A stretch of 64,000 nucleotides of DNA from Vibrio caribbeanicus ATCC BAA-2122 (lineage in GTDB: Bacteria > Pseudomonadota > Gammaproteobacteria > Enterobacterales > Vibrionaceae), in assembly GCF_000165125.1 (NCBI RefSeq), contig NZ_AEIU01000022.1, forward strand, positions 1 through 64,000. Reading direction: 5' to 3'. A program made the translations under genes and the position numbers. Position 1 is the stretch's first letter; every line of letters starts with the position of its first letter. Positions 48,199 to 55,989 of the stretch are shown piece by piece. The notes under the pieces are model-generated. The model was not told where the DNA came from. It saw only the letters and a list, made by a program, of their open reading frames with translations, and searched no databases.

Positions 48199-48717
48199 CT
48201 AGAAAGAAGAAGTATCTTGGAAAAGGCCCACTTTAAGATCTTTCGCGACATAGATTTCTTTGCCATCTACACAAACTCGACCGTCAGCCAAACCCATAAC
48301 AAGTTTGCGGTTAACAACGCGTTTCATGTGAATTTCATAAGTCACTTTTTTTGCTGTTGGAAGGATCTGGCCAGTAAATTTAACTTCACCAACACCCAAG
48401 GCTCTGCCTTTTCCTTTGCCACCGACCCAGCCTAAGAAAAATCCAACCAACTGCCACATCGCGTCTAGACCCAAACATCCTGGCATTACTGGATCACCAG
48501 GGAAGTGGCAGTCAAAAAACCATAAATCTGGAGAAATATCGAGCTCAGCAAGGATCAATCCTTTACCGAAATCACCTTCTGTTTCTGACATTTTAGTGAC
48601 GCGATCCATCATTAGCATGTTAGGCGCAGGCAATTGTGGGTAGCCAGGTCCAAACAATTCGCCTTGGCTTGAGGCTAGAAGATCATCACGATTGTAAGAA
48701 TCACGTTTATTTTGCAT
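48199..48717 (-). CDS. fabA: 3-hydroxydecanoyl-ACP dehydratase/isomerase FabA
   Basis: 172 residues, the E. coli length. [16 protein letters not shown] carries catalytic His71 and Asp85 of the hotdog fold. It dehydrates 3-hydroxydecanoyl-ACP and isomerises trans-2 to cis-3-decenoyl-ACP, starting unsaturated fatty acid synthesis. The start at 48717 fits the family and has GGAG upstream; five earlier codons are not conserved. FadR and FabR operator sequences lie upstream, so it should be activated by FadR and repressed by FabR. Confidence 0.97.
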   Translation of the reverse strand: MQNKRDSYNRDDLLASSQGELFGPGYPQLPAPNMLMMDRVTKMSETEGDFGKGLILAELDISPDLWFFDCHFPGDPVMPGCLGLDAMWQLVGFFLGWVGGKGKGRALGVGEVKFTGQILPTAKKVTYEIHMKRVVNRKLVMGLADGRVCVDGKEIYVAKDLKVGLFQDTSSF

Positions 48718-48751
48718 TATCAATAACTCCAATATTTGGTAGCAGCATGTT

Positions 48752-48769
48752 AGTGAACAGGTGTACGCT
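48752..48769 (-). promoter_or_regulatory. FabR operator of fabA
   Basis: Minus strand AGCGTACACCTGTTCACT resembles the E. coli FabR site AGCGTACA-N2-TGT-type palindrome at fabA. It lies just downstream of the FadR site, in the same order and spacing as recalled for E. coli. Binding inferred. Confidence 0.65.
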
Positions 48770-48770
48770 A

Positions 48771-48787
48771 AACAAGTCCGATCAGTA
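48771..48787 (-). promoter_or_regulatory. FadR operator of fabA
   Basis: Minus strand TACTGATCGGACTTGTT matches the FadR consensus (AACTGGTCNGACNTGTT type) and is nearly the same as the E. coli fabA activator site. Binding inferred. Confidence 0.7.
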
Positions 48788-48809
48788 AAATTCTGGATGA
48801 AAAACGGGG

Positions 48810-50459
48810 TTATGCGAACCAGTTTTTGATGCGAGCCACAATTCCTTGAGAATGTTCGTGTCTTTCATATTTCTCAATACGTTGGGCGATTTTATTGATA
48901 ACACTATCTTCATCATCGTCATCCCTGAAGGGCTTGCCCATAATGATCGGGATAGCGTCATCAACGGTCGCGACAGACCATATATGGAATTCGTTGTTTT
49001 TAATGCTTTCGACAACATCTTTATGCAGAGAAAGATGCTTTAGATTAGACTTAGGTAAAATCACGCCTTGCGAGCCAGTAAGCCCTTGGTGTTTACAAAC
49101 ATTATAAAAGCCCTCAATTTTTTCATTTAGGCCTCCAACTGCTTGCACACGGCCAAATTGGTCAACAGCGCCCGTAACGGCGATTTGTTGATTAATTGGG
49201 TATTCAGACAGTGCAGAAACAAAAGAGCATAGTTCAGCTAATGTTGCGCTATCGCCATCGACTTCGATATAGGATTGTTCAAATACAACAGAAGCAGAAT
49301 AGGGTAACGGTTCATCAAGCTTTAATGCACTGCTAACAAAAGCCTGCATAATCATCATGCCTTTAGCGTGCAAATTACCGCCTAGTTCAGCCTTGCGTTC
49401 GACGTCGGAGATATCACCATCGCCGAAATGGATAACACACGAAATCCGACTCGGTTCACCATAGGAAACAGGGTGACCGGAGGTGCTGATGACGGTTAGA
49501 CCATTGACTTGTCCTATACATTCTCCCTTGGTTTCTATGATTACTTGTCCATCAGTAATATCGGAAAGGGCGCGCTCTTGAAGGTAGGCTTCGCGGTAAT
49601 GCTTATTCTCGATAGCTTGGTCAATGTCATACTCAGATATGACTTTACCATTGCTGGTTAGCATCGCTTCTTGAAATAGTGAGAGGTACCAAAGCACTTC
49701 AATGGGCATGTAACCTTGATCTTCTGTGTGCCTAGCACCTGCATGCATCAATCTATGTACAGCACCAAATGAGAGAGAAGGGAGCTGATAAGTTGCGATA
49801 ATCCAACGCAAATAGCCTAAGTATTGATTGATACTGGTTTCGTTGAGTTGAATTTCTCCCTCGATTTCGGTGTATAGGGCAATGTTGTCATAAATGTAAG
49901 GATCAATGTATTCAAATTCAGAAATTTGAACTCCGCGGCCAACAATGACAAGCTTGATATCATACGACTTTGATTGTTGCTCATTAGCAATTTTACTCGG
50001 ATTCGCATTGACCGGTGAGACTTTTTCATTGAGAAGAATAGATTTCAGAATTTGCCAGCTGGATGGATTGGCGAGTAAAAGACTCATTGGAATAATCAGG
50101 TAGCCACCATCGGCTTTATCAACCAGACCGTCATTCTTTGTTACAATGTCACCATGGTCATTACAGTTGTATGAACCCAATAGGGTGGCTATATTTAAAG
50201 ACTCAGTAGTAACAATTGGTTTGTTAGCATCAAGCGTTGAGAGGCCATCTTTAATCAGACTACGATAAAATGCATTATCATATGCATCGACAACCAATAA
50301 ACGAGTAAAGCCTTTTAGCGAGCAGAGGGTTTTCAATGCTTGCTTCAACCTTGGCTGCAGTTGTAAGAAGTCGACTTGCTCAATTTCATCCAAACGTTGA
50401 ATTTGGGCATCGTACTGAGAGTATTGCGGAGTGATGGCGTGCCAGCTTTCTTGGTTCAT
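48810..50459 (-). CDS. ycbZ: Lon-related protease family protein (YcbZ/LonH)
   Basis: 549 residues. The C-terminal Lon protease domain has its Ser in [11 protein letters not shown] (~403) and Lys in [10 protein letters not shown] (~446), plus [17 protein letters not shown]. The N-terminal part, related to an AAA module, shows no intact Walker A. E. coli YcbZ (586 aa) occupies the same place between matP and fabA. Substrates unknown. The gene contains a matS-like sequence at 50140. Confidence 0.92.
   Translation of the reverse strand: MNQESWHAITPQYSQYDAQIQRLDEIEQVDFLQLQPRLKQALKTLCSLKGFTRLLVVDAYDNAFYRSLIKDGLSTLDANKPIVTTESLNIATLLGSYNCNDHGDIVTKNDGLVDKADGGYLIIPMSLLLANPSSWQILKSILLNEKVSPVNANPSKIANEQQSKSYDIKLVIVGRGVQISEFEYIDPYIYDNIALYTEIEGEIQLNETSINQYLGYLRWIIATYQLPSLSFGAVHRLMHAGARHTEDQGYMPIEVLWYLSLFQEAMLTSNGKVISEYDIDQAIENKHYREAYLQERALSDITDGQVIIETKGECIGQVNGLTVISTSGHPVSYGEPSRISCVIHFGDGDISDVERKAELGGNLHAKGMMIMQAFVSSALKLDEPLPYSASVVFEQSYIEVDGDSATLAELCSFVSALSEYPINQQIAVTGAVDQFGRVQAVGGLNEKIEGFYNVCKHQGLTGSQGVILPKSNLKHLSLHKDVVESIKNNEFHIWSVATVDDAIPIIMGKPFRDDDDEDSVINKIAQRIEKYERHEHSQGIVARIKNWFA
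50140..50152. promoter_or_regulatory. matS-like site in ycbZ (12/13)
   Basis: GTTACAATGTCAC differs from matS only at position 3 (T for G). The same deviation occurs at 50588. Confidence 0.4.
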
Positions 50460-50587
50460 TCAATCAATTCGTATACTAAAAATGTAGAAAAATTATATAG
50501 AAAAATGTGCTAGGTAGATACTGGTAATTTTGTGATGACAAAGATCGCTTTTAAAAAAGTTTAGGATTGTAACTTTAATCAGTTAGG

Positions 50588-50600
50588 GTTACGCTGTCAC
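50588..50600. promoter_or_regulatory. matS-like site just upstream of matP (12/13)
   Basis: GTTACGCTGTCAC, one mismatch from matS, ends 27 bp before the matP ATG. The position would suit autorepression by MatP; this is inference. Confidence 0.45.
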
Positions 50601-50627
50601 CTTAATGTAAGGATAAACGACTTCACG

Positions 50628-51074
50628 ATGAAATATCAGCAGCTAGAAAATTTAGAATGTGGGTGGAAGTGGAACTACTTGGTCAATAAGTGGAAAGCCG
50701 GTGAGTCCATCACTCGATACGTTGATAGTAGCGAGGCAAAAGAAGCAGTTAATCAGCTTCGCCAGCTAGAACATGACCCCACTCAGGTCCTTGAATGGAT
50801 CAACGATCATATGTCTCCTGATTTTGATAATAAACTCAAACAGGCGATAAGAGCGAAACGTAAGCGACATTTTAATGCTGAGCAAGTTCATACCAAGAAA
50901 AAGTCTATCGATTTAGATTATCGTGTATGGGAAAAACTATCACATCGGGCCAATGAGCTGGGTTGTACGTTATCTGATGCTATTGAGTATCTACTTTCAG
51001 AGGCTTCTCGTAGTGAGAAAGCTAGCAAAGCCGTAAGCAGCCTCAAAGAAGATCTAAGTAAACTTTTAGATTAG
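50628..51074 (+). CDS. matP: Macrodomain Ter protein MatP
   Basis: 148 residues (E. coli 150). MKYQQLENLECGWKWNYLVNK begins the four-helix domain. The ribbon-helix-helix domain starts around KKKSIDLDYRVWEKLSHRAN, and a C-terminal coiled coil (~120-148) allows tetramerisation. It binds matS sites to condense and delay segregation of the terminus. Beside ycbZ as in E. coli, divergent from it. Confidence 0.96.
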   Translation: MKYQQLENLECGWKWNYLVNKWKAGESITRYVDSSEAKEAVNQLRQLEHDPTQVLEWINDHMSPDFDNKLKQAIRAKRKRHFNAEQVHTKKKSIDLDYRVWEKLSHRANELGCTLSDAIEYLLSEASRSEKASKAVSSLKEDLSKLLD

Positions 51075-51084
51075 GGGATAGGCT

Positions 51085-51396
51085 ATGTTAACCCTGCTAT
51101 TTATAACCTGTACGATTATCTTTTGGCTGGTTTTTATCGACAGACCTGTCGCTAAAATCAAGGTTCAAGAAGGAAAAATCGTAGCTTGTAAAGGGCATAT
51201 TCCGCATGGGTTTAAAAAGAACCTAATAGAAATTGGCGATAAAGAAACGTTTTCGGGAACAATTAAAGTGTATATGGCGCGTTCCGATGCCAAACTCTTA
51301 TTTACAAGAGACATCCCTAAACCTGTGCAGCAGCGCATAAGAAATGTATTTCCTCACCAAGGTTTCAAATCTAAAGGTAAAAAACGTTCCATTTAA
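51085..51396 (+). CDS. DUF3634 family membrane-anchored protein
   Basis: 103 residues: one N-terminal membrane helix (MLTLLFITCTIIFWLVF), then a basic soluble region containing IVACKGHIPHGFKKNLIEIG and ending in a Lys/Arg-rich tail. Matches the DUF3634 group seen in Vibrio and relatives. Ten bases after matP, so co-transcribed. Function unknown. Confidence 0.8.
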   Translation: MLTLLFITCTIIFWLVFIDRPVAKIKVQEGKIVACKGHIPHGFKKNLIEIGDKETFSGTIKVYMARSDAKLLFTRDIPKPVQQRIRNVFPHQGFKSKGKKRSI

Positions 51397-51743
51397 AATA
51401 GTGCAGTGCGTTATGATGCCTTTTATTTGTTACATTATAATGCACTATAACTAAATTAATATATTCTAAATTATAATGTATTTAATCACTATTCAATAAA
51501 TTCAAGTATAAATATAACCTTATCTATACGATCAATCTCTAACAAATAAAGTTACAATGTAACTTATTAATACAATTTGATGAACTTATGTGTTTTTTTT
51601 AGGGAAGTGGCTCAAACTATCTATTACTGCATATCGTTTAGTAATGAAAAATTAGGTAAAGTGACTCGTTATTGACACAGAACAAAGATATTAAAAATAG
51701 TATTCAACGTTCAGGTATAGCAAACACTCCAAGGAGTATCACA
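51397..51743. other. AT-rich intergenic region, left edge of accessory stretch
   Basis: About 350 bp, strongly AT-rich. It contains the 18/19-bp repeat at 51438. No terminator after the DUF3634 gene and no small gene were recognised. Confidence 0.45.
51438..51456 (+). repeat. 18/19-bp repeat copy 2
   Basis: TAATGCACTATAACTAAAT, identical to 48123-48141. It is followed ten bases later by a degenerate inverted version (TTATAATGTATT). Confidence 0.7.
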
Positions 51744-52220
51744 ATGTCAGCAAAAAAATGGTTGATCGCCGTTGTGCTAATGGGTTCCGTTTCCGTGCAT
51801 GCAGAGGTTGCCGATAATATCGAAGACATAAAAAATACAATAGATGGTATACAAGATAGCATCTCACAATCTCAAGATACGATGCAGTTTGTACGATCAG
51901 TAACATCTCCGCTCAAGACCCCACAGCCCAAGCATACCAAAGATAGGCCGGCGCATAGCTACTTTACAATAGAGAGCTACAATATCTATAGTAGTGCAGC
52001 GGGTAAACGTATGGTCCAAGCCGTCATTACTAACCACTCTGGCAGTGGTGTTCGCCTTAAGCCAGAGCAAATAAAGGCTTATTTTGGTGGTCAACGATTC
52101 ATATCACCGCTTTCTATTGAGCAAGACGGTACGTTCGCACAAGGAGAAACTAAGTCGGTAACACTTCATTTTGGTACTAACAATGCTTCGGTTATCGGTT
52201 TAATCACAAGAAGCTATTAA
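51744..52220 (+). CDS. Secreted protein of unknown function
   Basis: 158 residues. The start at 51744 has AAGGAG nine bases upstream; the frame extends further but without support. Signal peptide MSAKKWLIAVVLMGSVSVHA, then a helical, Asp/Ser/Gln-rich segment (~22-60, possible coiled coil) and a beta-rich C-terminal half (AGKRMVQAVITNHSGSGVRL). The mature part has no cysteines. Not recognised. Own terminator. Confidence 0.75.
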   Translation: MSAKKWLIAVVLMGSVSVHAEVADNIEDIKNTIDGIQDSISQSQDTMQFVRSVTSPLKTPQPKHTKDRPAHSYFTIESYNIYSSAAGKRMVQAVITNHSGSGVRLKPEQIKAYFGGQRFISPLSIEQDGTFAQGETKSVTLHFGTNNASVIGLITRSY

Positions 52221-52247
52221 GCTCCTCCAAAAACATATATTCTACTC

Positions 52248-52277
52248 AAAGCCCAAAATAAACGTTTGGGCTTTTTT
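52248..52277 (+). terminator. Terminator
   Basis: AAAGCCCAAA / TTTGGGCTTT stem followed by TTTG. Confidence 0.85.
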
Positions 52278-52655
52278 GTAACTATTTACCGGCACTAATA
52301 TGAAGAGATACTGGTGTGGAAGGTGAAGAACACGCTAATCAAAGCTGTCTTAGTTGTAAATTATAGACAAATATATCCTTTCGCAGCTCTAGCAAAGGGT
52401 AGGCCGATCTCACGCGGATAGCATCAAATCATTTTTCATTAGATCAACCTAATTAGGAGTACTTCAGAGAGTCTTTTTCGTTCATAACACACTTTGGTGT
52501 ACATTATCTAAAAGCCGTCATATTGTGTTTACTAACGCAAAAGAATATATATGCATGATTTATAAAACAAAAAAAATTGATTAGTATCAAACCAAGTATT
52601 TTTTGTTACTGATATTAATGGCCAGCTATCTCACAAATATAAAGGCCATAACAAA
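52278..52655. other. Intergenic region upstream of FNR-box gene
   Basis: About 380 bp, AT-rich. Nothing recognisable in the first 300 bp. The FNR box and a candidate -10 (GATATT, 52611) lie near the right end. Confidence 0.45.
52577..52590. promoter_or_regulatory. Perfect FNR box
   Basis: TTGATTAGTATCAA matches the FNR consensus TTGAT-N4-ATCAA exactly. Its centre is ~27 bp upstream of a GATATT -10-like hexamer, the spacing of a class II FNR-activated promoter, and 72 bp before the ATG of the next gene. Confidence 0.7.
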
Positions 52656-53060
52656 ATGAAACTAAACACATTTATCACCTGCATTACTTTATTTCTAACC
52701 TCGGCAGCTTTTGGGAACACTTCCTATGTCTATTGTGGACTACCAGATGGTAGTGACTGGGAATGGTTACTTGATGGTAATGATAACTACGAAACCATTG
52801 AAGGCCAATGGGCTCGTGTCACTGAGGTCAACGGTCAATATTTTAATGTTTTTCGTGTTGATGAAGCGATTTACAATACTAAAGTATTTAATTGTTTAGC
52901 AGGTTATGTTCCTCAACCCGCTGAAAGTGGTACTTCTCGATGGGAAATCTTTGAAATTATAAAGCCTGATGGCTCTAGTTATTGGATAGATTCTTACAAA
53001 ACCTACTATAGCCTTAGTAGTAATCAGGCGGTAACAAATCTCGCAATGAGAATTCTCTAA
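52656..53060 (+). CDS. Small secreted protein of unknown function, likely FNR-regulated
   Basis: 134 residues. Signal peptide MKLNTFITCITLFLTSAAFG. The mature part is rich in Trp, Tyr, Asn and Asp (GSDWEWLLDGNDNYE, SRWEIFEIIKPDGSSYW) and has two cysteines, which could form one disulfide. Not recognised. AAAGG lies nine bases before the ATG. The perfect FNR box upstream suggests induction when oxygen is low. Confidence 0.7.
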   Translation: MKLNTFITCITLFLTSAAFGNTSYVYCGLPDGSDWEWLLDGNDNYETIEGQWARVTEVNGQYFNVFRVDEAIYNTKVFNCLAGYVPQPAESGTSRWEIFEIIKPDGSSYWIDSYKTYYSLSSNQAVTNLAMRIL

Positions 53061-53188
53061 CGCAGAGAAAATAGTAAAGTTACTGAATTTCATTGATACA
53101 CGCCAAAACTTTATTTATCGGTCAATCATAGAAAAGCGCATCTAGTTCCGTATTTTCTCGCTCTATTCTCACTGTTATAGGAAAGATC

Positions 53189-53437
53189 ATGTCTAGTAAT
53201 CTCTTTAAAGAAACTCTTCTTCGTGTCGGTAGTGACAATGTGAAATCTATGTACCACAGGGCAAAAGACGATTCAGGCCGAAAGGTTATCGCCGTGGCCT
53301 GTGCTCTGGAGCTAGTAAAACACTCAAGTCAAAATTCTGGTTGCTTAAAAGAAAATATTTGTAATTTAAATATGATCGTTGAAGCTATTGAAGCCGAATT
53401 AAAGCCAGCAGAAACAAAAAAAATATTAGAAAGTTAG
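53189..53437 (+). CDS. Small helical cytoplasmic protein of unknown function
   Basis: 82 residues, predicted mostly helical (LELVKHSSQ, NLNMIVEAIEAELKPAETKK), without signal peptide or membrane segment. AGGAAAG precedes the ATG and a good terminator follows, both supporting a real gene. No family recognised. Confidence 0.65.
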   Translation: MSSNLFKETLLRVGSDNVKSMYHRAKDDSGRKVIAVACALELVKHSSQNSGCLKENICNLNMIVEAIEAELKPAETKKILES

Positions 53438-53441
53438 TCGA

Positions 53442-53473
53442 AAAGGCTGTACCTAAATGATACAGCCTTTTAA
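53442..53473 (+). terminator. Terminator
   Basis: AAAGGCTGTA / TACAGCCTTT stem with a 9-base loop, followed by TAATT. Confidence 0.8.
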
Positions 53474-54339
53474 TTCCTAGCCTCATCTACATCATAGGGG
53501 CTCGAGTAAATACTTTAAGATGTGACCTTTACGACGAGTAGGGAACATACGTGTTTATCTAATGACTGAAATTGAGTGTTTGTCGAGATACTTGCTAATG
53601 TTTAAATGTGAGGCTGTGGTGTTATTACTTTTTCTTCAATACTAGGAACTGTACATAAACACAGTGCTTGGTTTTTTCGGCATTTTCGAGTACTTGAAGA
53701 TCAAATTTCATCTAGAAAACATGCATATAGAGCTTAAACAAACTAATCTTTGACGATCGACGAGGTATTATAATGAGCTTATCGATAAAGCCAGCATTAT
53801 TGTGACCACGTAACGCTTTGAATTAGTGGTAGTCATTAAGTGAACTACGGCATTTATCTTCAATATGTTAGAACAGAATCTTGACCTAAGCTGTGATTAA
53901 AAAGAGACGTGATACTTAATAAGTACAACATAGACAGAATTGCAGAGCGAAGAAAACGCTGGCAACAAGTGGTCATAAGATTGGCGAGAAACTACAAACA
54001 ATCACAATCATTTCAAAGAAATTATTTTCTAATAGTGTTACCAGAACAGAATAACGATGATTAAACAGAGACAATCGAGAACATCATAATTACCACACGT
54101 AGTAAAATTTTTGCAGCCTGGATAAGGTAGACCCAGTCGGTGAGATTAGACAAAAACGAACGTAATTAGTGTTAACAAGCGTAAATATTGCCAAAATATC
54201 GCTCTATTTCTTCTGTTACTTTAGTGCGCATTATGTATATTATGTTAAATTAAGTTTGATTGTGCATATATACACCTCCTCTATACTTATTCCATTTCCA
54301 TTGTTTCATTAAACATAAGTCATTTACCATAAAATATAT

Positions 54340-54383
54340 AATATTCAATAACTTATTATCTTCGAAATGAGTTATTGAATATT
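54340..54383. repeat. 14-bp perfect inverted repeat
   Basis: AATATTCAATAACT and AGTTATTGAATATT separated by 16 bases. Too AT-rich for a typical terminator and with no gene just upstream. Confidence 0.6.
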
Positions 54384-54500
54384 ACCGCCATAAGCTATGT
54401 CAATAATCGCTCTACGATTTTCATCATTCGGCTACTGCTCCCAGCGCTTAGTAATAACTTTGAAACAAAATTGAAACTTTTATAGGATAGCATTCCAATT

Positions 54501-54515
54501 AATGACTTGGTCATT
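54501..54515. promoter_or_regulatory. Candidate operator upstream of solute-binding protein gene
   Basis: AATGAC-TTG-GTCATT perfect palindrome 45 bp before the ATG. Regulator unknown. Confidence 0.3.
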
Positions 54516-54559
54516 AGTAAATATGGATGTTAGTACTAATCGTACAAGGAGTAAGATGT

Positions 54560-55300
54560 ATGAAAATGTATGTTTGTTTGAGTGCCCTTTTTTTATTCTC
54601 TGTGAGTATCAACGCTAAAGAGCTAAAATTATGTGGCGTGGAATGGCCCCCTTTTACTTATAGCCACGATGGGAAAATTACTGGTGGATTAACCTACGAT
54701 ATTTTGAGTGAGGCTTTTAATAGGCTTAACATCAAAGTAGAAAAAGATGTAATACCATGGGCTCGATGTCTTTCTTATGTTGAGACTGGCAAATACGATG
54801 CTGTTATCGATAATGCTGCGCTCGCCCCGTTCATTACAGGGAGACATCCTACAGCAAAGTACACGCTTGGTGTCTACGTAAGAGAAAACTATGAACAAAC
54901 AGATTTTTCATGGTCATCACTCGTCGGTAAGAGCATAGGTTTAGTGAGAGGATATGATTATACCGAGACTATTACCAGTTATGACGGTTGGATCAGAGAA
55001 TATGCATCCACAGATGAATTAGCTCTCGGAAAGTTGAAAGTTAATCGCTACGACTATGTATTGCTTGATACGATAAGCGCAGACCTTTTGGCCAAAAAAG
55101 TGAACATTAAGATTCGCATGTTAAAACCTGAGGTCGACTCTACGAAATTATATTTAGCGTTTAACAAAGATAATGAAGACACTCTCGAAGCTTATGATAG
55201 GGTTTTAGGAGAAATGATCCAAGACGGTACTATGGATAGTATTTATCTCAAATACTTGCCTAAAAACTACTCTACATTGGTTGAAAATCATGCTTTATAA
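54560..55300 (+). CDS. Periplasmic family-3 solute-binding protein
   Basis: 246 residues. Signal peptide MKMYVCLSALFLFSVSINA, then the SBP_bac_3 fold: LKLCGVEWPPFTYSHDGKI, GGLTYDILSEAFNRL, GKYDAVIDNAALAP. Resembles Vibrio 'transporter substrate-binding' proteins that lack their own transporter genes and may bind amino acids or feed a sensor. The start at 54560 has AAGGAG eight bases upstream. No permease or ATPase adjoins it. Confidence 0.85.
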   Translation: MKMYVCLSALFLFSVSINAKELKLCGVEWPPFTYSHDGKITGGLTYDILSEAFNRLNIKVEKDVIPWARCLSYVETGKYDAVIDNAALAPFITGRHPTAKYTLGVYVRENYEQTDFSWSSLVGKSIGLVRGYDYTETITSYDGWIREYASTDELALGKLKVNRYDYVLLDTISADLLAKKVNIKIRMLKPEVDSTKLYLAFNKDNEDTLEAYDRVLGEMIQDGTMDSIYLKYLPKNYSTLVENHAL

Positions 55301-55313
55301 TCTATTTATCACC

Positions 55314-55375
55314 AAGCCCGTTTCCACGGGCTTAAGTTTTATGAACGATTTTAACATAATGAAATTATCTAGGCT
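55314..55375. repeat. Duplicated hairpin module, copy A
   Basis: Starts with the hairpin AAGCCCGTTTCCACGGGCTT and ends ATCTAGGCT. 49 of 62 bases equal copy B at 55918-55979, without gaps. The hairpin can terminate the solute-binding gene (followed by AAGTTTT). Confidence 0.75.
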
Positions 55376-55419
55376 AATATCAACATTTACCGATCTTATA
55401 TCCTTATATCCACATAGAG

Positions 55420-55866
55420 CTAAAACTGGGCTTCCATCATCTTAAAAACTTCATTAGTAAACGAGCCTTTATCTGAATACCAAAAAAATGGCTGTTGTGA
55501 AGAAACCGAATATTGCGCTCCTTCTTTCTCTGAGTACCTAATTAGAGTCTGAATTTTAAAGTCGCCACCATGGTGATTACTTTCTGATTCATTTAAGTAG
55601 ATTCTCAATAGAACGTGAGCCACTTGATCACTATCCAATATATCTTCGATTTTTTTTGGGTACTGTTTTTTGTCATCTATTTTGGTTATTTCTATCAAAG
55701 GCCTATTCGAAGAATCACTGTAATTGTCGTAATTAAAACCTAATGCAAGATAAAACGACTCAACCAGATCTTCGATAGAGTCAAGAAAAGCAATTGTCCA
55801 ATGTTCAGCGTTTGAATTTAGTGTTTGTTTCGCGGTGAGCATGTCTTGATATCTTTTATTTCCCAT
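55420..55866 (-). CDS. Hypothetical cytoplasmic protein
   Basis: 148 residues, acidic, no signal peptide or membrane segment; GGGAG precedes the ATG. Features include an aromatic segment FLDSIEDLVESFYLALGF and a C-terminal QQPFFWYSDKGSFTNEVF. No family recognised. It lies between two direct copies of a 62-bp module, one beyond each end, which suggests it arrived or was duplicated as a unit. Confidence 0.65.
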   Translation of the reverse strand: MGNKRYQDMLTAKQTLNSNAEHWTIAFLDSIEDLVESFYLALGFNYDNYSDSSNRPLIEITKIDDKKQYPKKIEDILDSDQVAHVLLRIYLNESESNHHGGDFKIQTLIRYSEKEGAQYSVSSQQPFFWYSDKGSFTNEVFKMMEAQF

Positions 55867-55917
55867 TTTACTCCCTCTTGGTTCCTCGAATCGAACCAGA
55901 AAGCCTGATTTATGGCT

Positions 55918-55979
55918 AAGCCCGTTTCCACGGGCTTAGATTTTAGTTGTGAATTTAAAGTCGTGAAAATATCTAGGCT
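55918..55979. repeat. Duplicated hairpin module, copy B
   Basis: Same layout as copy A, 604 bp away in the same orientation. It lies directly downstream of the minus-strand crystallin-like secreted gene. Confidence 0.75.
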
Positions 55980-55989
55980 GCTCTCACTA

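Larger units (their letters stand above)
53474..54559. other. 1.1-kb stretch without recognised genes
   Basis: AT-rich and stop-rich in all frames except short ones. A 51-codon basic frame (53909-54064, GTG start) is not convincing. The right third contains a 14-bp perfect inverted repeat (54340-54383) and a small palindrome AATGAC-TTG-GTCATT (54501-54515) before the next gene. It may be decayed coding sequence or carry an untranslated RNA; nothing decisive is seen. Confidence 0.5.

Noticed and set aside
53909-54064. 51-codon basic ORF (GTG start) in the gene desert
   Set aside because: Weak ribosome-binding site, no recognisable similarity and composition like its surroundings; too short to call without conservation.
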